64,000 bases of DNA from contig OX387184.1 in the NCBI GenBank assembly GCA_947561395.2, positions 16,472,205-16,536,204 on the forward strand, in the 5' to 3' direction. This DNA comes from Buxus sempervirens. Taxonomy: Eukaryota; Streptophyta; Magnoliopsida; Buxales; Buxaceae. This document shows, piece after piece, positions 1-10,606 of the stretch. The notes beneath the pieces were generated by a model, which was not told the DNA's origin, ran no database searches, and saw only the letters and a list, made by a program, of their open reading frames with translations. Position 1 is the stretch's first letter; the number at the start of each line of letters is the position of its first letter. The translations under genes and the position numbers were made by a program.

Positions 1-192
1 TTCAAAGAAAGCTGCCCATGTGGCAAAACAGCAGCAAAAAGCAGAATAGGTGAATTAAAATAATCATATCTTTATTATTTTAATAAGAGAATCTCGTTTT
101 ATAATAAAATAATCAAAAAATCGGATAAAAATCTTTAAATAAACCAAATTGAATAAAGGTTTGAAATCCAAACATTTTAAAAACGTGCGGGA

Positions 193-385
193 CCGTATTT
201 GAAGTACGGGCGAGGCATGCCCGTACTTCAACTACGGGCAAACTTCTAGAAGGGGACGCGTGGCGGGACACGCGTCCCGTACGGAAGAATCTGCGATAAT
301 TGCAAATATTCGTTTTTCGCCCGTAATTCAAGGCACGCCCGTACTTAAAGTACGGGCAAGGCATGCCCGTAGTTCAAATACGGGC
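193..385. repeat. Array of ~21-bp GCCCGTA...TACGGGC palindromes upstream of an LTR TATA box
   Basis: Near-perfect palindromes with arms GCCCGTA and TACGGGC lie at 193-210, 219-239, 337-357 and 365-385. The copy at 337-357 pairs over ten bases on each side. All lie within about 210 bp of the TATA box at 400-408. Related CCGTAAA/TACGGG pieces recur at 1263-1290. The spacing suggests protein-binding sites in the U3 promoter, which is inference. Confidence 0.7.
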
Positions 386-399
386 ACGAAAATTTTGCC

Positions 400-408
400 T
401 ATAAATAG
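400..408 (+). promoter_or_regulatory. TATA box of the LTR promoter
   Basis: TATAAATAG, a near-consensus plant TATA box, 15 bp downstream of the last upstream palindrome. It fixes the element's orientation as plus strand. Confidence 0.6.
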
Positions 409-2054
409 AGAGGCCACCCCCCTCATTTGAGCAAGCCTTCTCCCCTGGCCGTCCCCCTTCTCCATCCTCGACTTTTCTGCAACCAAGCTCTGCCCATTTG
501 TCATCATGCCCAATACCCAAACATTTTCAATACCCAAAATACCCCCATCCTACTTAAACCATGCCTAATCCCTCTCTTTTAACCTTCAGTCAATTCCACC
601 TTAGCAAACCTCTTTCAAAATCATCCTAAGCAAACCCGAAGGACGCGGAAGCGCTGCCGGAATTTTCGGAGAATCCATACATCAACAAATCCAGAAGTAA
701 TAGTAGGGTAACATCTCTAATGGCTTCTTTCTTTTGATATACATGCAAATTCCTTCGTATAAGTGACTTTGTATTCTTTCTTTTTTTATCTTATCACATG
801 TTTACTAATCAACTTGTTTGGTTTTGGTGGAATCCTCCCATGCAAATGAGCAACATTCCTTGAAATAAAGGATGAACCCATAGAACAATAAAAAAGCAGT
901 ATTTTGATTAATGATGCTTGCAAATACAAAAGGAGTTTGTACTCCTTAGATCTTCCCCTGTAAATTCCCCCTTTCCCATTCTTGAATTTGGCTGCAAATA
1001 ATCAAGATAAAGTCTTGCTGCTTCAAGAAAAACAAAGGGAAGAAGGAAAAATGGCCTTTTAGGCCAAATGAAGGAAATGAAGGATTCTGAAGGCCTTGGA
1101 ATCATCACAGAAGTCATTGGAGTTCCCAAGAAGGCCACGGAACAGATCCAGATTGAAATCGGCAGCAAACGGGCAAACTGAGTTGCGCCCGTAAACTCAG
1201 GCCGGTCCAGCCTGGACCGTGTTTGCTTCACGGGCAGAAGAGACCGTAGTCAATCCACGGTCAGGTTGGACCGTAAAGAAAATACGGGCAAGTGTAAAAA
1301 TAATATAAAAAATGTAATTTTCCGGCCCGGTTGAACCTAATTCAACCTGAACCGGCCTGAACCGAACCCTTTAACAACTTGGGCTGTCTTAAGCCCATCT
1401 TTGGACCATGGGCCCAGATGGGCCCACCAAGACCACCCTGGGCCCAACTGTGGAGCCCATTTCGGACCGGCCCAAACCAGGCCCGTTTTCAATAAACGAG
1501 CCCAAGGCCACTTGACTCTGGCTAATGGGCCCATTCCAAGCCCATTAAGCCCAAACCTAAAGTGTAAATAAATAAAATAACCAAATGGGTTACCCAATAA
1601 CCCAACTGGGCCCAAGGCCCAACCATGGCAGCCCACGGGTCTTCCAACGGGACTCGGATCCGACCCACTTCATTAACTTAATGAAAAGATAAAATCAAAT
1701 AAAAGGGGACCCACACCATCAACGGTCCCCACCAGACCAAATAAGTGTGCATGTTGGCTTAGGAATTGGGTGAAAACTAAGTTGACTCAGACCAAGGAGA
1801 CCCACGGGACCTGTCAATCGACGGGGCGGGCTAGGGTGTCTTCGGGCTTCCCTAGACGTAACCGAGAACTTGCTCAGAACTCTAATAAGCCGCAGACCAG
1901 AATAATTAGGCCCGAATAGGTGCCCCTTTTGTGTCTGCCTGCACCTCTCAGGCAGTGGTGACTCCAAACTCCAAAACAGTCCCGAGGCGAGCATCACTTC
2001 TACATGCACCTCGTCGTGCGACCCGCGAAACCGAAAAAAAGGGGTGCGCACACA

Positions 2055-3117
2055 TGAAATGAGTGGTCAGAAATTGCTATTGAGGAATTAAACTATACTT
2101 CTTGGCTCTTTAGCTCATAAATATGCTCATGAATCATGAGACAAACCCAATATCTTACCTTTCTGATTTTGTGCTTTTTAAAATTTGAATAACCGAAAAA
2201 CCTCAGGCTGCCAAGTATGGAAGCAAGGGTTCCAGTCTAACAACCATTTTAATCTAATACATGCTTGGATCAAAACAGAATTCCAACGAAACAGAAACAC
2301 TACAAAAGTCGACAGAAACATAATCCCAACAGACATCGACAGAAACAGCACCCAACAGACATTGACAGAAACAGAAATCGACAGAACAGAAATCCAACAG
2401 AAATCAACAGAAACAGAAATAACTAGAACCAAACAGTAATCAAATGGAAATTTATCAAAACAGGATTCCATCGCAAACTCAACAGTAGTCAAATGAGCAA
2501 ACAGAAATCAGAAAAACCCAACGAAAATTGATGAAATCGAATAAACTATGCTACTTACTGATTTTCGCTCAATCCACGCACACTCTCTCTATTTTCCTCT
2601 TCCTCTTCTCTTTTCCTTCTTCTCCTTCTCGTTTTTTTTTCTCCTTCTCTCCACGATTTTTTTTCCTCTCTTCTCTTCCTCCACTCGTTTTCTTCCTCTC
2701 TTCCAACGAACGACCAAGAGAACGATTGCTTCCTCTCTTTTCTTCCTCTCCTCCACTCGTCTCCTTCCTTTCCTTGGCTCGATTTCTTCCCCCACGATTT
2801 TGTCTCTCTCGTTTTTCTTCTCCTAACCCTAACGAACCAAGCAACAAAAACCCCCAAATCCCAATTCGTCAATTGCCCCTTTTTTTTGTTTTTTTTTTCT
2901 TTTTAAAACCCATGGAACCCATGAGCCGGTTCATTAATTTGAACCAACCCCCCCCCCCCCCCCTCCCCTTGAACCACTAAACTAAACAACCCTTTTTAAC
3001 CCACTACTAATGAACTAATTTAACCAAATGATTTCTCTTTTTTTTTTCTTTCTATTTGTTCTTATTTAATAATTTTAAATCTCAATTCCAATTTCTAAAA
3101 ATTTCTGGGGTTTTACA
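2055..3117. mobile_element. Non-coding LTR-like segment ending in a TGTAAAACCCC terminus
   Basis: Read on the minus strand, 3117 begins TGTAAAACCCCAGAA, a typical plant LTR start, and at this point the homology between 3118-3691 and the solo LTR at 5529-8402 breaks off. This implies insertion of one LTR element into another. Inside are an AACAGAAATC-rich stretch (2270-2470), a strongly pyrimidine-rich stretch (2570-2830) and a C homopolymer near 2950. Reading frames over the pyrimidine tract are low complexity and are not genes. The left border is not defined. Confidence 0.4.
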
Positions 3118-3691
3118 CCAGGGGTAGAAGAGTCCCAAGGGTAGGCCTAAAAAGCCTTCTAGATTATTCCAATTCAAGCAAATGCCTTGAATTGTTGTAA
3201 TACTAGAAGTTTCGGAGGGTGAAATAGGGAGTTCAAGTCCCTGAGAGAGAGGTAATATGCGTAAATAAGGCTCAGAGATCGAACCATTTCGCAAATCCTC
3301 GAAACAGCCAAAACCGCATACACAGTGCGGTTTCCACAGAACCGTCACTATAAGGGCGGTTCCTATGCAATTTTAACCAAACCGCACATACAGGACGGTT
3401 CAATTCAGTTACGCTCGTCATGATTGCTATCGACGTGGCTCAATGGCCGAAGCTTCTCGAAGCCACGTGGCAGCTCACACAACAAGCATGAATATCAACC
3501 GTGCTGTGTGTGCGGTTGCAACCGCACATACAGAGCGGTTGAGACCAAAATTACAAAAACCGTATACTCAGTGCGGTTGGCATCTTTTTTTGATTGTTTT
3601 TGAATGTTTGACATATGTCAAGGCTCAAACAAGGCATTTAAAGTTCTTTTGAAGGTTCTCTTCTATGGAAGTGCAATTTGGGGTGTCTACA
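3118..3691 (-). mobile_element. Partial Tat/Ogre-like LTR (U3 part), same family as the element at 5529-8402
   Basis: This stretch matches about 7370-7880 closely: the GGGTAGAAGAGTCCCAAGGG block, the AACCGCA...GCGGTT palindromes and the GACGTGGCTC / GAAGCCACGTGG pair. It ends at 3691 with GGGGTGTCTACA, the same terminus as the solo LTR at 8402. Orientation is minus, with the LTR start at 3691. It is truncated at 3117 by another LTR-like element. Confidence 0.65.
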
Positions 3692-4104
3692 ACGGGCCAA
3701 CTCGATTAACCCGATTATAAACAGGTTGAGTTGATACGTTTATTAATTGGGTTGGGTGCAGTTTGGGGAAGGTTGGGGTTTCCCCAACCCGCCAGTAATC
3801 GAGTCAACCCGATTATGACCCGCCAACCCGACTGGTAACCCGATAAAAAAAAAGTTGACAAAAGTATCATGTTCCGACCCGATTAACCCCAAAACCCGAC
3901 CCAAACCCGGTACAACCCAATCCAATTAACCCCCCAACCCTATTTTAATAATATTTTTTGAAAAATAAAAATAATAATAAACGGGTTTGCGGGTTAAACC
4001 CATTTATTGGCGGGTTGGGTTTGGGTTTGGGGTTTTCCAACCCGCCTTAATTTAGTCCAACCCGATTATGACCCGACCTGAACCTGACCCATTGCCAGCT
4101 CTAG
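3692..4104. mobile_element. hAT-like non-autonomous element fragment
   Basis: Repeated AACCCG / CGGGTT blocks on both strands, ending at CCATTGCCAGCTCTAG (reverse complement CTAGAGCTGGCAATGG), the usual terminus of plant hAT-type short elements. The left end is cut by the LTR that ends at 3691, so no target duplication can be checked. No coding potential. Confidence 0.4.
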
Positions 4105-4680
4105 TAGGCATAAATGACCATGTAAGTGTTGGTGGGGTAAGAAATGCAATTGATTCGGCAATTAAACAATATGAATGAGCTTGTAGATTGTTTTTGCAAT
4201 TAAACTATATTAATGAGCTTGTAGATTTTTCTTACATTGTATGTAGTATCTTAGAGAATCCCTGAGATTCCCTTTATCCTTCTTGATCATTTAATTAGGG
4301 AATTAATTCCCCATTTCCCTTTTTATTATTTTCCCTCTTCTTACATTCCCAATATGGCAATATTCATCAATCAATGAGAATCCATAGCATCTACATTGTT
4401 AATAGATTGGACTGAACCACCAATTGGAAATAGATGTCAGAGCAAAGCTTTGGAAGCACAAACGAAAATTTTACAACAGTGCATGCGATCTAGATCATGG
4501 CTTGAAAACATTTCCAACTTGCCCCGAACACAAGTCATTTGGACAACATCAAGACGTATTGATCATTAAAAGATCCTAATACCAGAATGAATATAGTGAT
4601 GCATGTAGGTATAAATGCACCATAATGCAATGATAATGTATCCTGCACATAGAACTCAAACTAAAAGGTTAAGAACTCAC

Positions 4681-4785
4681 TTCATGCTCAATGTTGTCCC
4701 TTTCTTGTTCAGTGGTGCGGTGAGGATCCACATAATCCCTCCTATGCTTAACAATGAACTGTTCCAGAGCTTCGATGCTTTCAAG
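4681..4785 (-). pseudogene. Isolated exon of a syntaxin-81-like (SYP81/Ufe1) SNARE gene
   Basis: On the minus strand these 105 bases encode 35 residues, beginning LESIEALEQFIVKHRRDYVD and continuing through HRTTEQERDNIEHE. This matches the N-terminal region of plant SYP81, an ER Qa-SNARE of Golgi-to-ER traffic. It is flanked by a good acceptor (TTGTTAG) and donor (GTGAGT), phase 0 at both ends, so it looks like one genuine exon. I found neither the preceding exon (with the initiator Met) nor the following ones nearby. It ends 157 bp from the broken end of a WAT1 fragment on the same strand. Most likely a duplicated or captured exon rather than a working gene; the family assignment is from memory of the protein and is fairly firm. 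Confidence 0.6.
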
Positions 4786-4942
4786 CTAACAAATAAAACT
4801 GAATTTAGTAGCAGCCATCAATTGGCTATATGTGTAAATTTATTTCTATAACATAGTATCTAAAATAGAATGGAAGCAACATGAACAATGATCCCCAATC
4901 AGCAACATCAAAATAAATAAAATCAACAAAGAAGACAATTTT

Positions 4943-5400
4943 AGATTCAAGCCCAAGGTCATCCTGAAATTCTAAATAGTAAAATGAACAACCGTACTGT
5001 GATAACAACTCTTGATACAAAGAACTTTGAAAAATAAAATTCAACTTGCCCGCATAAAGCAACCAAGAAGATTCTGCTTAATAACTTGAAAGATAAGGGA
5101 GGAGCCTCCTTCCTAGAAATCAGGAGAAGAATATAACAAAGTCCATTAGAAACAAAAATGTGAAGGCTAAAGAGAGCAAGGAGAGTGGTAGTGATTTGGT
5201 ACCTTTCGAGCAATAAGGCAAACGGGAATAAGGCCAGTGAGGCAAAGGCTTGCCTATATACAACAAACACAAAAGGATTCATTCCCTTGCCAATTGCTGC
5301 TTTTGAGAGCAAGGCCATCCCTGCATACACAAACTGTATGAATAGCATTGCAAAATAGGGTCCATGGGTCTCCATTATCATTATAAAGCCAGGTAACCCC
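4943..5400 (-). pseudogene. 5'-truncated-copy fragment of a WAT1-related transporter gene (exons 1-2 and start of 3)
   Basis: About 97% identical by eye to the 5' part of the intact WAT1 gene at 19927-22973. It keeps exon 1 (from ETHGPYFAML to FALLLER), exon 2 (EAPPLSFKLLSRIFLVALCG) and the first ~24 bases of exon 3, then stops at 4943, where matching sequence ends abruptly. The start region is altered: the upstream ATG of the intact copy is lost, though an internal Met remains. Upstream homology resumes beyond an inserted solo LTR, at 8403-8551, so the original duplicated block was about 735 bp. Without four more exons it cannot encode a transporter. It is a duplicate that was truncated and later split by a retrotransposon insertion. 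Confidence 0.85.
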
Positions 5401-7353
5401 GGCCCGTTATGTTACATAAACTTCAGACTCCTTTGTGGCTACAAAGATGGAGAAGCACTTCAATTTATATGGAAGGCTAACATCCAATATCCTTTTTGGT
5501 CCCAAAAGCAGATAAGTTCACAGGTGTGTGTGAGACATGGATTCGTCATCTCGGATGACTTCCGATTATCGTCACGCGGGGATCGATACAGATAAGAGTC
5601 GCCACCATCCATTTTAAGGTGTGAATGGACACCAAAGGGTTCATAAATGTCAAATAGAGCCAAAATAGCTCTAATATAAGAAAAATCTAAAGATTGGGTA
5701 CGAGGAATTATTTATGAGCGGGGGAAGGTGTTAGGCACCCCCACTCATCCGTCTAAGACGGTTACCACATGCTTGCTTATGCTAAGAATCATTTTTCTAA
5801 CAAAATGGGCAAAAGGATGCTTACCACAAGCACCATGTATGTGATCATTCCACATGAGAAGTCTAATGAACTTAGGCCCTCTTTATGGATTCATCACTTC
5901 TAAAACCTCATGAGTGAAGGAAAATCAAGGTAAAAATGAAGAAAATCCGGCTAAGGCAAATCTGGAGAAAATAGGTCAAAAGAACTTGAAAGCTTTGATA
6001 AACCATAACTCATTCAATTTAAATCCAAATCAAGTGAAACCAAAGCCATTGGAAAACTGGTATATAGTAGAGTATATAGTAGAAAATTCAGCTCAATCCG
6101 ATCCAAAACAAGAGAGAAATCCACATATGAAATCTGCTGCTATAACTCAGAAAAAGTGTTAAGTAAGCATTTTAAAAGCTCTATTCGTGGAGTTTGGCTC
6201 AATAAAAATCCATGAAAATTGGCATGGAGGAAGTATGTAGTGCCATCTTTCCAAAGAAAAAAACCTCACACCAATCTCTATCCGGAAGTGACTTGTGTGC
6301 TCTCTTGAACAGGCCTAAAAGACCACAGATGAGCTCTGGACTATGCCAGCGAGCACCTCTGAGTCCATTGAGCACCCAAGGCACAAAACAGACTGAAATC
6401 TACTGAAACCAGTTGGAAATGAAAGTAGACTTCTCAAAGAAAACTCAGAAACTGGAATCATAGGAAACGGATTAAAACTGAGCAAATAGCGCACCATTAA
6501 AGCGGCAAGTTCAGCAATCTGGGCTGAACTGTCTTACAAACTTTGAAGAGATGGTGTCAAAAATTGGCTACATGGAAGTGGATGAAAATTTCCAGATATT
6601 AAATAGGCTTTCCAATCTATCACATGTCTTTGGAATTACTCAAAAATTCATCCGGAGGATGAAGTTATGAGTCTTCCAAGACATGCCACAGATCTGTCCT
6701 GTTTTGAGGTTTTTTGAAGAGGAAATATGGAAACCAGTGTATGTGTGCATGTGAATTCGACCAAAACCTCAAAATCAACAAGAAATCCTCTCATGAAGTT
6801 CTAAAACTCATTCTAAGTCCTAGGACCTCAGATTTTCCATATTGAACATGGGAAGCCCAAGATCTAGCCTATTTGATGAAAATAGTGGACAGTGAGTGTG
6901 AAGGTGTGGAAAATCACATTTCTATGAGAAAATTGGAATCCATGGCTATTGAGAGCATGGATTCACATCTTCTCCAAATATAAAATAAAATCAGAGAAGC
7001 ATTCAAGGGTTCAAAATAACCATATAGCATGCTTTTCATCATTTGAGGGTTCTAGACCTAGAGGATCCATTCCACCTTCTTTTTCCCCAGGCTCTCTCTT
7101 CACGTTTTACGGCTAGAGAGGATTCCCAGGTACTTTGGAAGGGGTTTGGGGTTGCAAAAATGCACAAAGGCCTTACACTACAGAAAGGTAGAAGATGAGA
7201 GATTTGCTAGAATGTAAAAGGGAAGACCGGAAATGAAAGAGAGCTTTACCTTGGTAGCTTGAGCCTTCAGTAGACAATCCAGCAGAGCTTCTCCTTCTTC
7301 TTGCAGAGCTTCTAAGCTTCAAATTGTCAGCCATTTGCAAGAGGAGGACCCCT

Positions 7354-7363
7354 CTATTTATAG
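7354..7363 (-). promoter_or_regulatory. TATA box of the solo LTR promoter
   Basis: CTATAAATAG on the minus strand, near-consensus, with the palindrome array 200-470 bp upstream of it. It sets the element's orientation. Confidence 0.55.
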
Positions 7364-7562
7364 GTCAAGTCAAGGGTAGAAGAGTCCCAAGGGTAGGCCA
7401 AAAAGGCCTTCTAGATTATTCCAATTCTCCTCCAAGGCTTGAATTGGAGTAATTCAGCAAGTTTCGGAGGGTGAAATAGGGAGTTCAAGTCCCCAAGAGA
7501 GAGGTAATATGCATAAATAAGGCTCAGAGATCGAGCCATTTCGCAAATCCCCGAAACAGCCA

Positions 7563-7829
7563 AAACCGCATACACAGTACGGTTTTAACACAACCGTTAC
7601 TTAAAGTGCGGTTTCTATGCAAATTCATCTCAACCGCACATACAGGGCGGTTCCAATTCGGTTACGCTCGTCATGATTGCTGTCGACGTGGCTCAACGGC
7701 CGAAGCTTGGCGAAGCCACGTGGCAGCTCACGCAACAAATTAACCAAAACCGTGCTGTGTGTGCGGTTGCAACCGTACATACATGGCGGTTCAGACCAAA
7801 TTAACCAAAACCGTACATTCAGTACGGTT
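7563..7829. repeat. Array of ~21-bp AACCG...CGGTT palindromes in the solo LTR U3
   Basis: Five imperfect palindromes with arms AACCGY and GCGGTT or ACGGTT lie at about 7563-7585, 7632-7652, 7748-7767, 7770-7790 and 7809-7829. The same array is present in the partial LTR at about 3305-3575. Each unit has a purine/pyrimidine ACATACA-type centre. They sit upstream of the TATA box in the element's own orientation. Confidence 0.7.
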
Positions 7830-7872
7830 AGCACCTTTTTGGTTGGTTTTGAACCTTGGCTGCACAGGCCAG

Positions 7873-7955
7873 GCTAATTTACATGTAATATCGTTTAAGT
7901 AAATGTCCTCGTATTTTTTAATCTCCATTTACTTAAGATATTACATGTAAATAAG
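7873..7955. repeat. Inverted repeat with ~26-bp arms inside the solo LTR
   Basis: TTTACATGTAATATCGTTTA at 7877 on is mirrored by TAAGATATTACATGTAAA ending near 7952, with a ~30-bp centre. It is absent from the related partial LTR ending at 3691, so it may be a small foldback insertion. Confidence 0.55.
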
Positions 7956-9496
7956 CAAACACCCCCCCATTTGAATCCATTAAAAATATTTCCAGACCCA
8001 AATTCCAAGTGAATAAAAAGTCAACTTTCCAGTTCCAGGCTAAATTCCGGTTTTTCAGGTCCGGTAAAAAGTTTCAACATGTTGATACAAAGGTATTTAT
8101 CAAGATTAAAAATCTCAAAAAATTCATTTATGCAATAACATTGCTAAAACCTGATTACTGGGAAAAATCATCTTCAAATCTTGCTTTAAAAAATATTTCA
8201 TTTTCTGGGGTCAAAAGTCAACAAAATTCAACCCGAAAAAGTTTGACTTTGCATAAAATATTGAATTTTGGCCTTTTCCTTTGCGGCTTTGGATTCAAAT
8301 GGATTAAGGATCTCAAACCCAATGCTAAGAATTGAAATTCCCAATAAAATATTTCTCTCCTTCAAGACTTATCAAAAATCGTGCAATTTTGGGGTGTCTA
8401 CAGTGTGCATTTTGTCCACAGGACATGAAGGGACTACCATCATTAAAGGAACCTAATATTCAAATACACAGACAAAACCATTTAAGTTCCTCTTCAATTT
8501 GGAAATACAAGATGATATCCTTGAGGATTATCTCCTAATTGCTAATACAATTACTAACGTTATAGGAAAATTGAATATTTTACACCCAAAGAAAATGGTT
8601 TTAAACACAAATACTAAACTCGGGAGGGCTAGTAAAAAATGGGAACACAGCTGATGTTCATATACAACTGATGAATATGAAGGGAATATATATCATTCTC
8701 TGCTCATCATCTCCTTAGCACTTTGCACCAAAGGAAGACGACATTCAGCACAAACGAACGTTAACCGCCCGCACTATAAACTATTTTTTTTCAGAATACC
8801 GCTACTCTTGCTTCTGCTCCTCTGCCTCCTCCCTATAGCTACTAAGGTTCCTTTACCGGCGAGTTAATATCCGGGGCATCGATAGCCATTACAGGGGTAC
8901 CATCTGAAGCAACAACTGTGTTGTTAATGGCATTTACAATCTGATTATCACTGGGGTCATTGAGTTTCTTATCAGGGAGTGAGGACGCAACAACGACCTC
9001 GATGGATCCCGATTCTTTCGAGCTGTTGGACGGAATTAGCTGCGTTATTCTCTTCATGTCCTTAGCTTTGCCCCACAGCACCAAGTACAACCCTGGAACT
9101 AGCAGAACAGCCGCTAATATGCTGTTTCCATTCATAATTACATAAACATTCCTTGGTACTAGAAAATACAAAGAGGGTGACCCATTCGTAATGCATGATG
9201 AGATCAATAATTTCATACCTTCCAAGGTGTAATTTTTCGTCGAGAACCAAAGACCCAACAACTGCTACGATCATAAACAGCAAAGGATTGAAGTTTGATA
9301 CAAACACCGGACCCCTCAGCCTTACACACCATGTGATCAGCACCACCACCATCCCGGTTGCCGCAATTCCCTACAACGTGGCATGCATGTAAGATACAAC
9401 TAGTAACCCCCACTCAAATCAAAGAGCTGGACAAGCATTCAGCAACCATTCATATGTGACTTGAATTCAATCAATGCTTAGATAGGGGCATTACTG

Positions 9497-9835
9497 TACA
9501 ATCAACCCCAGCTTACGCGGGTCGAGTTGGGGCAAAGCCCCGAGGAAGCGTGTGAAGGATATTTTCATAACTCTAGGTGTCTCTTGTATAGAATCCAAAG
9601 TTAGGGTTTCTGGTCATGATGTTGAGAGGTTGTGTTGCCTTCAACCAGGAGAAGGGTTGTCTGTTTGTAACCCTATTTCACCGAGATTAGTTGGAGAAGG
9701 GTTGTGTGTTTGTAACCCTATTTCACCGAGATTAGTGAAGGGAACCCCATCAACCGTGGACGTAAATCATGTGCCTTGTTTACTTTATTGTTTGTTTCGT
9801 TCTATTGCTATGGGTTTTCACAACACAAACAACAG
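9497..9835. repeat. LTR-like fragment with a 50-bp tandem duplication, in WAT1 intron 5
   Basis: Two adjacent copies of a ~47-bp unit (GGAGAAGGGTTGT ... CACCGAGATTAGT) occupy about 9647-9734. They are followed by an AACCGTGGACGTAAATCATG block, typical of Copia LTR R/U5 regions. Neither border nor a target duplication could be fixed, so this is a partial fossil at best. Confidence 0.4.
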
Positions 9836-9838
9836 TTA

Positions 9839-10606
9839 GGCTGTGTTCGGAGCCTTGAATTTGAGGAGAAAAGAAAGCTAAAAAGGAAAAGAAAAGAAGA
9901 GAAAAGATTTTCTTTTCTTTTCCAATGTTTGAAAGAAATGAGAAATGAAAAGAAAAGAGAATATCTTTTAATAAGATGAGGAGTTGGGTGGTGGGCGAGT
10001 GAGAGTGGGCGGGTGTTGGTAAGGTTGGTGGGATGGCAGCAATAGCAACGGCAATGATGGTAGTGGTAGGAAGTGTTGCCAGGTGGCGGTGGGTGGTGGT
10101 GGTAGGCGGTGGTGGTGGCTGGTGGTGGTGGTGCATGGTGGCGGATGGCAATGGGTGGTGGTGGTGGCGGGTGTTGTTGGATAGTGGTGGCAGCTAGTGG
10201 TGGTGGGTGGTGGTTGGCAATGGTGGTGGTGGTGGCACCGGGTGGCAATAGTTGGCTGTGATGGATGGTGGGTGGCGGTTGGCTGTGGTGGGTGGTGGTT
10301 GTGGGAGGTAGCGGCAAATGGTGGTGGTGGTGGTCGACGATGGTGGCTGGTGATGGTGGGTAGTGGGAGTGGTGGATAACGCGAGTGATGAGGTGGGTGG
10401 GTGATGTAAATAATGATAAGTGATGGTGAATTTTCTTTTTTTAAAATTCTTACTTTTTTGGAGAGAATTTTTTACATTGGAGAAAAAGAAGAAAAGAAAA
10501 TTTGGATTAAAAATCCCATTTTTTTTCATTTAAACCAAATAAGAGCAAAGAAAATTTTAGCATTTTGTTTTCTTTTCTCTCCAAATCTAAAGTTCTAAAC
10601 ACAGCC
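9839..10606. mobile_element. Tourist-like (PIF/Harbinger) MITE, copy 1, carrying GGTGGC repeats
   Basis: Terminal inverted repeats GGCTGTGTTCGGAGCCTTGA and the mirror of CTAAACACAGCC, flanked by TTA at 9836-9838 and 10607-10609, the usual 3-bp Harbinger target duplication. Terminal parts are rich in GAAAAGAAAAG. The core (about 10000-10400) is a degenerate GGTGGT/GGTGGC array. Reading frames across it give His/Pro/Thr-rich translations that are not genes. It lies in intron 5 of the WAT1-related gene. A second copy is at 32245-32910. Confidence 0.8.

Larger units (their letters stand above)
1..2054 (+). mobile_element. Long LTR of a Tat/Ogre-like Ty3 retrotransposon, left end outside window
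   Basis: Non-coding, plus-oriented long-terminal-repeat fossil. A TATA box (TATAAATAG, 400-408) sits just downstream of a cluster of ~21-bp palindromes (193-385), as expected for a U3 promoter. The far end carries, on the minus strand, the GAGTCACCACTGCC-type block and a GGGGCACC block near 1920-1975 that resemble the GAGTCGCCACC / GGTGTTAGGCACCC blocks at the U5 end of long plant LTRs. The probable terminus is at 2052-2054 (GCGCACACA). No tRNA primer site or reading frame follows, so it is a solo LTR or a cut piece. Family assignment is inference from these blocks; the left end and the target duplication cannot be seen. Confidence 0.55.
5529..8402 (-). mobile_element. Solo LTR (2.87 kb) of a Tat/Ogre-like retrotransposon with target duplication
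   Basis: A fossil with exact borders. It begins TGTGAGACATGG and ends GGGGTGTCTACA, so read on the minus strand it starts TGTAGACACC and ends TCTCACA (TG...CA). It is flanked by the 5-bp duplication GTGTG at 5524-5528 and 8403-8407, and the uninterrupted paralogous site is visible near 23092. The minus-strand TATA box (7354-7363) gives its orientation. It holds GAGTCGCCACC and GGTGTTAGGCACCC blocks near the 5529 end. No gag-pol reading frame is present, and no second LTR or internal region, hence solo LTR. Confidence 0.8.

Noticed and set aside
2528-2980. Open frames on both strands over a CT-rich tract
   Set aside because: Low-complexity Ser/Phe/Leu or Glu/Arg/Lys translations from a pyrimidine-rich tract in transposon DNA; no conserved motif.
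9497-9835. Complete solo Copia LTR
   Set aside because: Neither terminus nor target duplication could be matched; reported only as an LTR-like fragment.
9780-10529. His/Pro/Thr-rich and Gly/Trp-rich frames
   Set aside because: Translations of the GGTGGC core of a MITE. The same holds for 32290-32682.
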